A program made the position numbers and the translations under genes. Shown here one piece after another: positions 63,364 through 64,000 of a stretch of DNA of 64,000 nucleotides. Location: positions 3,717,001-3,781,000 of the forward strand of contig NZ_OY761553.1 in assembly GCF_963664735.1 (NCBI RefSeq), written 5' to 3'. The DNA is from an uncultured Cohaesibacter sp. (GTDB lineage Bacteria; Pseudomonadota; Alphaproteobacteria; Rhizobiales; Cohaesibacteraceae). The notes under the pieces were generated by a model. That model was not told the DNA's origin, made no database searches, and saw nothing but the letters and a program-made list of their open reading frames with translations. Each line of letters starts with the position of its first letter. Position 1 is the first letter of the stretch.

Positions 63364-64000
63364 ATGGAACATGGTCGCGACGATAAGAAAAGAGTGTTTC
63401 TTTTTTTGCAGGGACATCCGTCTTTCTTTGCCCGTAACGTTGCTAATCAGCTCGAAAAGAGTGGCTATGAAGCCCTAAGGATCAACTTCTGCCTCGGTGA
63501 TGCCCTTGTCTGGATGGGGCGCAAGTCGTTCAGTTATCGGCGGCCATTCAAGCAGTGGGAGAAGTATCTCCGTAAGTTTATCGCCAAGCATGGCGTGACA
63601 GACATTATCTATTACGCCGACAGAAAGCCTTATCATCAGGTTGCCGCCAAGGTTGCCTATGAGCTGGATATTCCGACTTATGCTTATGAGTTCGGCTATT
63701 TACGCCCGGATTGGATCACTCTGGAACGAGGCGGGATGTCGGCTTTTTCGCATTTTCCTAATGATCCAGCTCTCATTCGATCGATTGCAACCCAGTGCAA
63801 AATGCCTGAGATGGAACAGAAATTTCCTTATTCAAAGCCTCGGGAAATTGTCTACGAAGTCAGCTATAATCTGTTGAGCTATTTCACGGGCTTCCTCAAT
63901 CCATTTTATAAAGCAGACCGATATTATAATCCTCTGATTGAGTATATTTCAGGAATTCCAGGCCTGTTTTTCGAGAAGCGTCGCCACGCGATTGCCCGTC
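63364..64000 (+). CDS. KpsS-like capsule polysaccharide synthesis protein (3' truncated by window edge)
   Basis: An open frame runs from the ATG at 63364 to the end of the window (212 codons seen, no stop). GGGGGAGAG lies about 14 bases upstream. The N-terminus reads RVFLFLQGHPSFFARNVANQ and then ALRINFCLGDALVW, which matches the start of KpsS-type proteins that add the first Kdo to the lipid anchor. A later stretch, YADRKPYHQVAAKVAYEL and YAYEFGYLRPDWITLE, is also typical. It follows the export lipoprotein gene by 113 bases and extends the capsule locus. Confidence 0.85.
   Translation, partial: MEHGRDDKKRVFLFLQGHPSFFARNVANQLEKSGYEALRINFCLGDALVWMGRKSFSYRRPFKQWEKYLRKFIAKHGVTDIIYYADRKPYHQVAAKVAYELDIPTYAYEFGYLRPDWITLERGGMSAFSHFPNDPALIRSIATQCKMPEMEQKFPYSKPREIVYEVSYNLLSYFTGFLNPFYKADRYYNPLIEYISGIPGLFFEKRRHAIAR

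Overview
The window reads as chromosomal DNA of an alphaproteobacterium. The Hyphomicrobiales are the best guess, possibly a marine lineage of the Cohaesibacter or Pseudovibrio kind. This rests on gene content: an rkp-type capsule lipid cassette, membrane urate hydroxylase (PuuD), a PuuE-UraD fusion and ureDABCEFG order. It is an inference, not a database match. Genes are densely packed with many 4-base ATGA overlaps. I see no tRNA, rRNA, insertion sequence, phage or CRISPR array. By eye, the puuD and urease stretch (about 42.6-49.2 kb) is more GC-rich than the capsule stretch that follows.

Region 1 (1-8.6 kb): the 3' part of an FGGY-family (glycerol kinase-like) gene, then eutBC for ethanolamine ammonia-lyase. 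Next comes a single-pass membrane protein of unknown function with a lipoyl-like head and a large outer domain. After an 894-bp gene-free stretch comes full-length phosphate acetyltransferase (pta), closed by a hairpin terminator.

Region 2 (8.8-24.7 kb): a five-gene same-strand block. It holds a periplasmic adaptor, a GAF-HlyD membrane fusion protein, an M50 metalloprotease fused to an HlyD-like domain, a 2768-residue repeat protein with an N-terminal LEPR motif and DUF4347 domain, and a translationally coupled GGDEF/EAL c-di-GMP protein. It looks like a dedicated system for exporting, processing and regulating one giant surface protein. It is the best candidate here for a poorly described system.

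Region 3 (24.7-29.0 kb, minus strand): an RND efflux adaptor and pump pair without an outer membrane factor.

Region 4 (29.3-49.2 kb): a nearly complete purine salvage-to-nitrogen pathway. It contains an NCS2 permease, xdhABC, puuD (urate hydroxylase), uraH, a PuuE-UraD fusion, allE, allA, malate synthase G and the urease operon. Together these take xanthine through urate, 5-hydroxyisourate, OHCU, allantoin and ureidoglycine to glyoxylate plus urea. Malate synthase G would then use the glyoxylate and urease the urea. The only step with no candidate in the window is allantoate hydrolysis. A LysR regulator sits divergent to puuD, and short sequence motifs are shared between the xdhA and puuD promoter regions.

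Region 5 (49.5-64 kb): a group 2-type capsule locus. Two single-module KpsC-like glycosyltransferases flank a modular polyketide/fatty acid synthase, an alpha-oxoamine synthase and a short-chain dehydrogenase, resembling rkpA-rkpG-rkpH of rhizobia. A Wza/KpsD-type export lipoprotein follows, and then a KpsS-like gene that runs off the end of the window.
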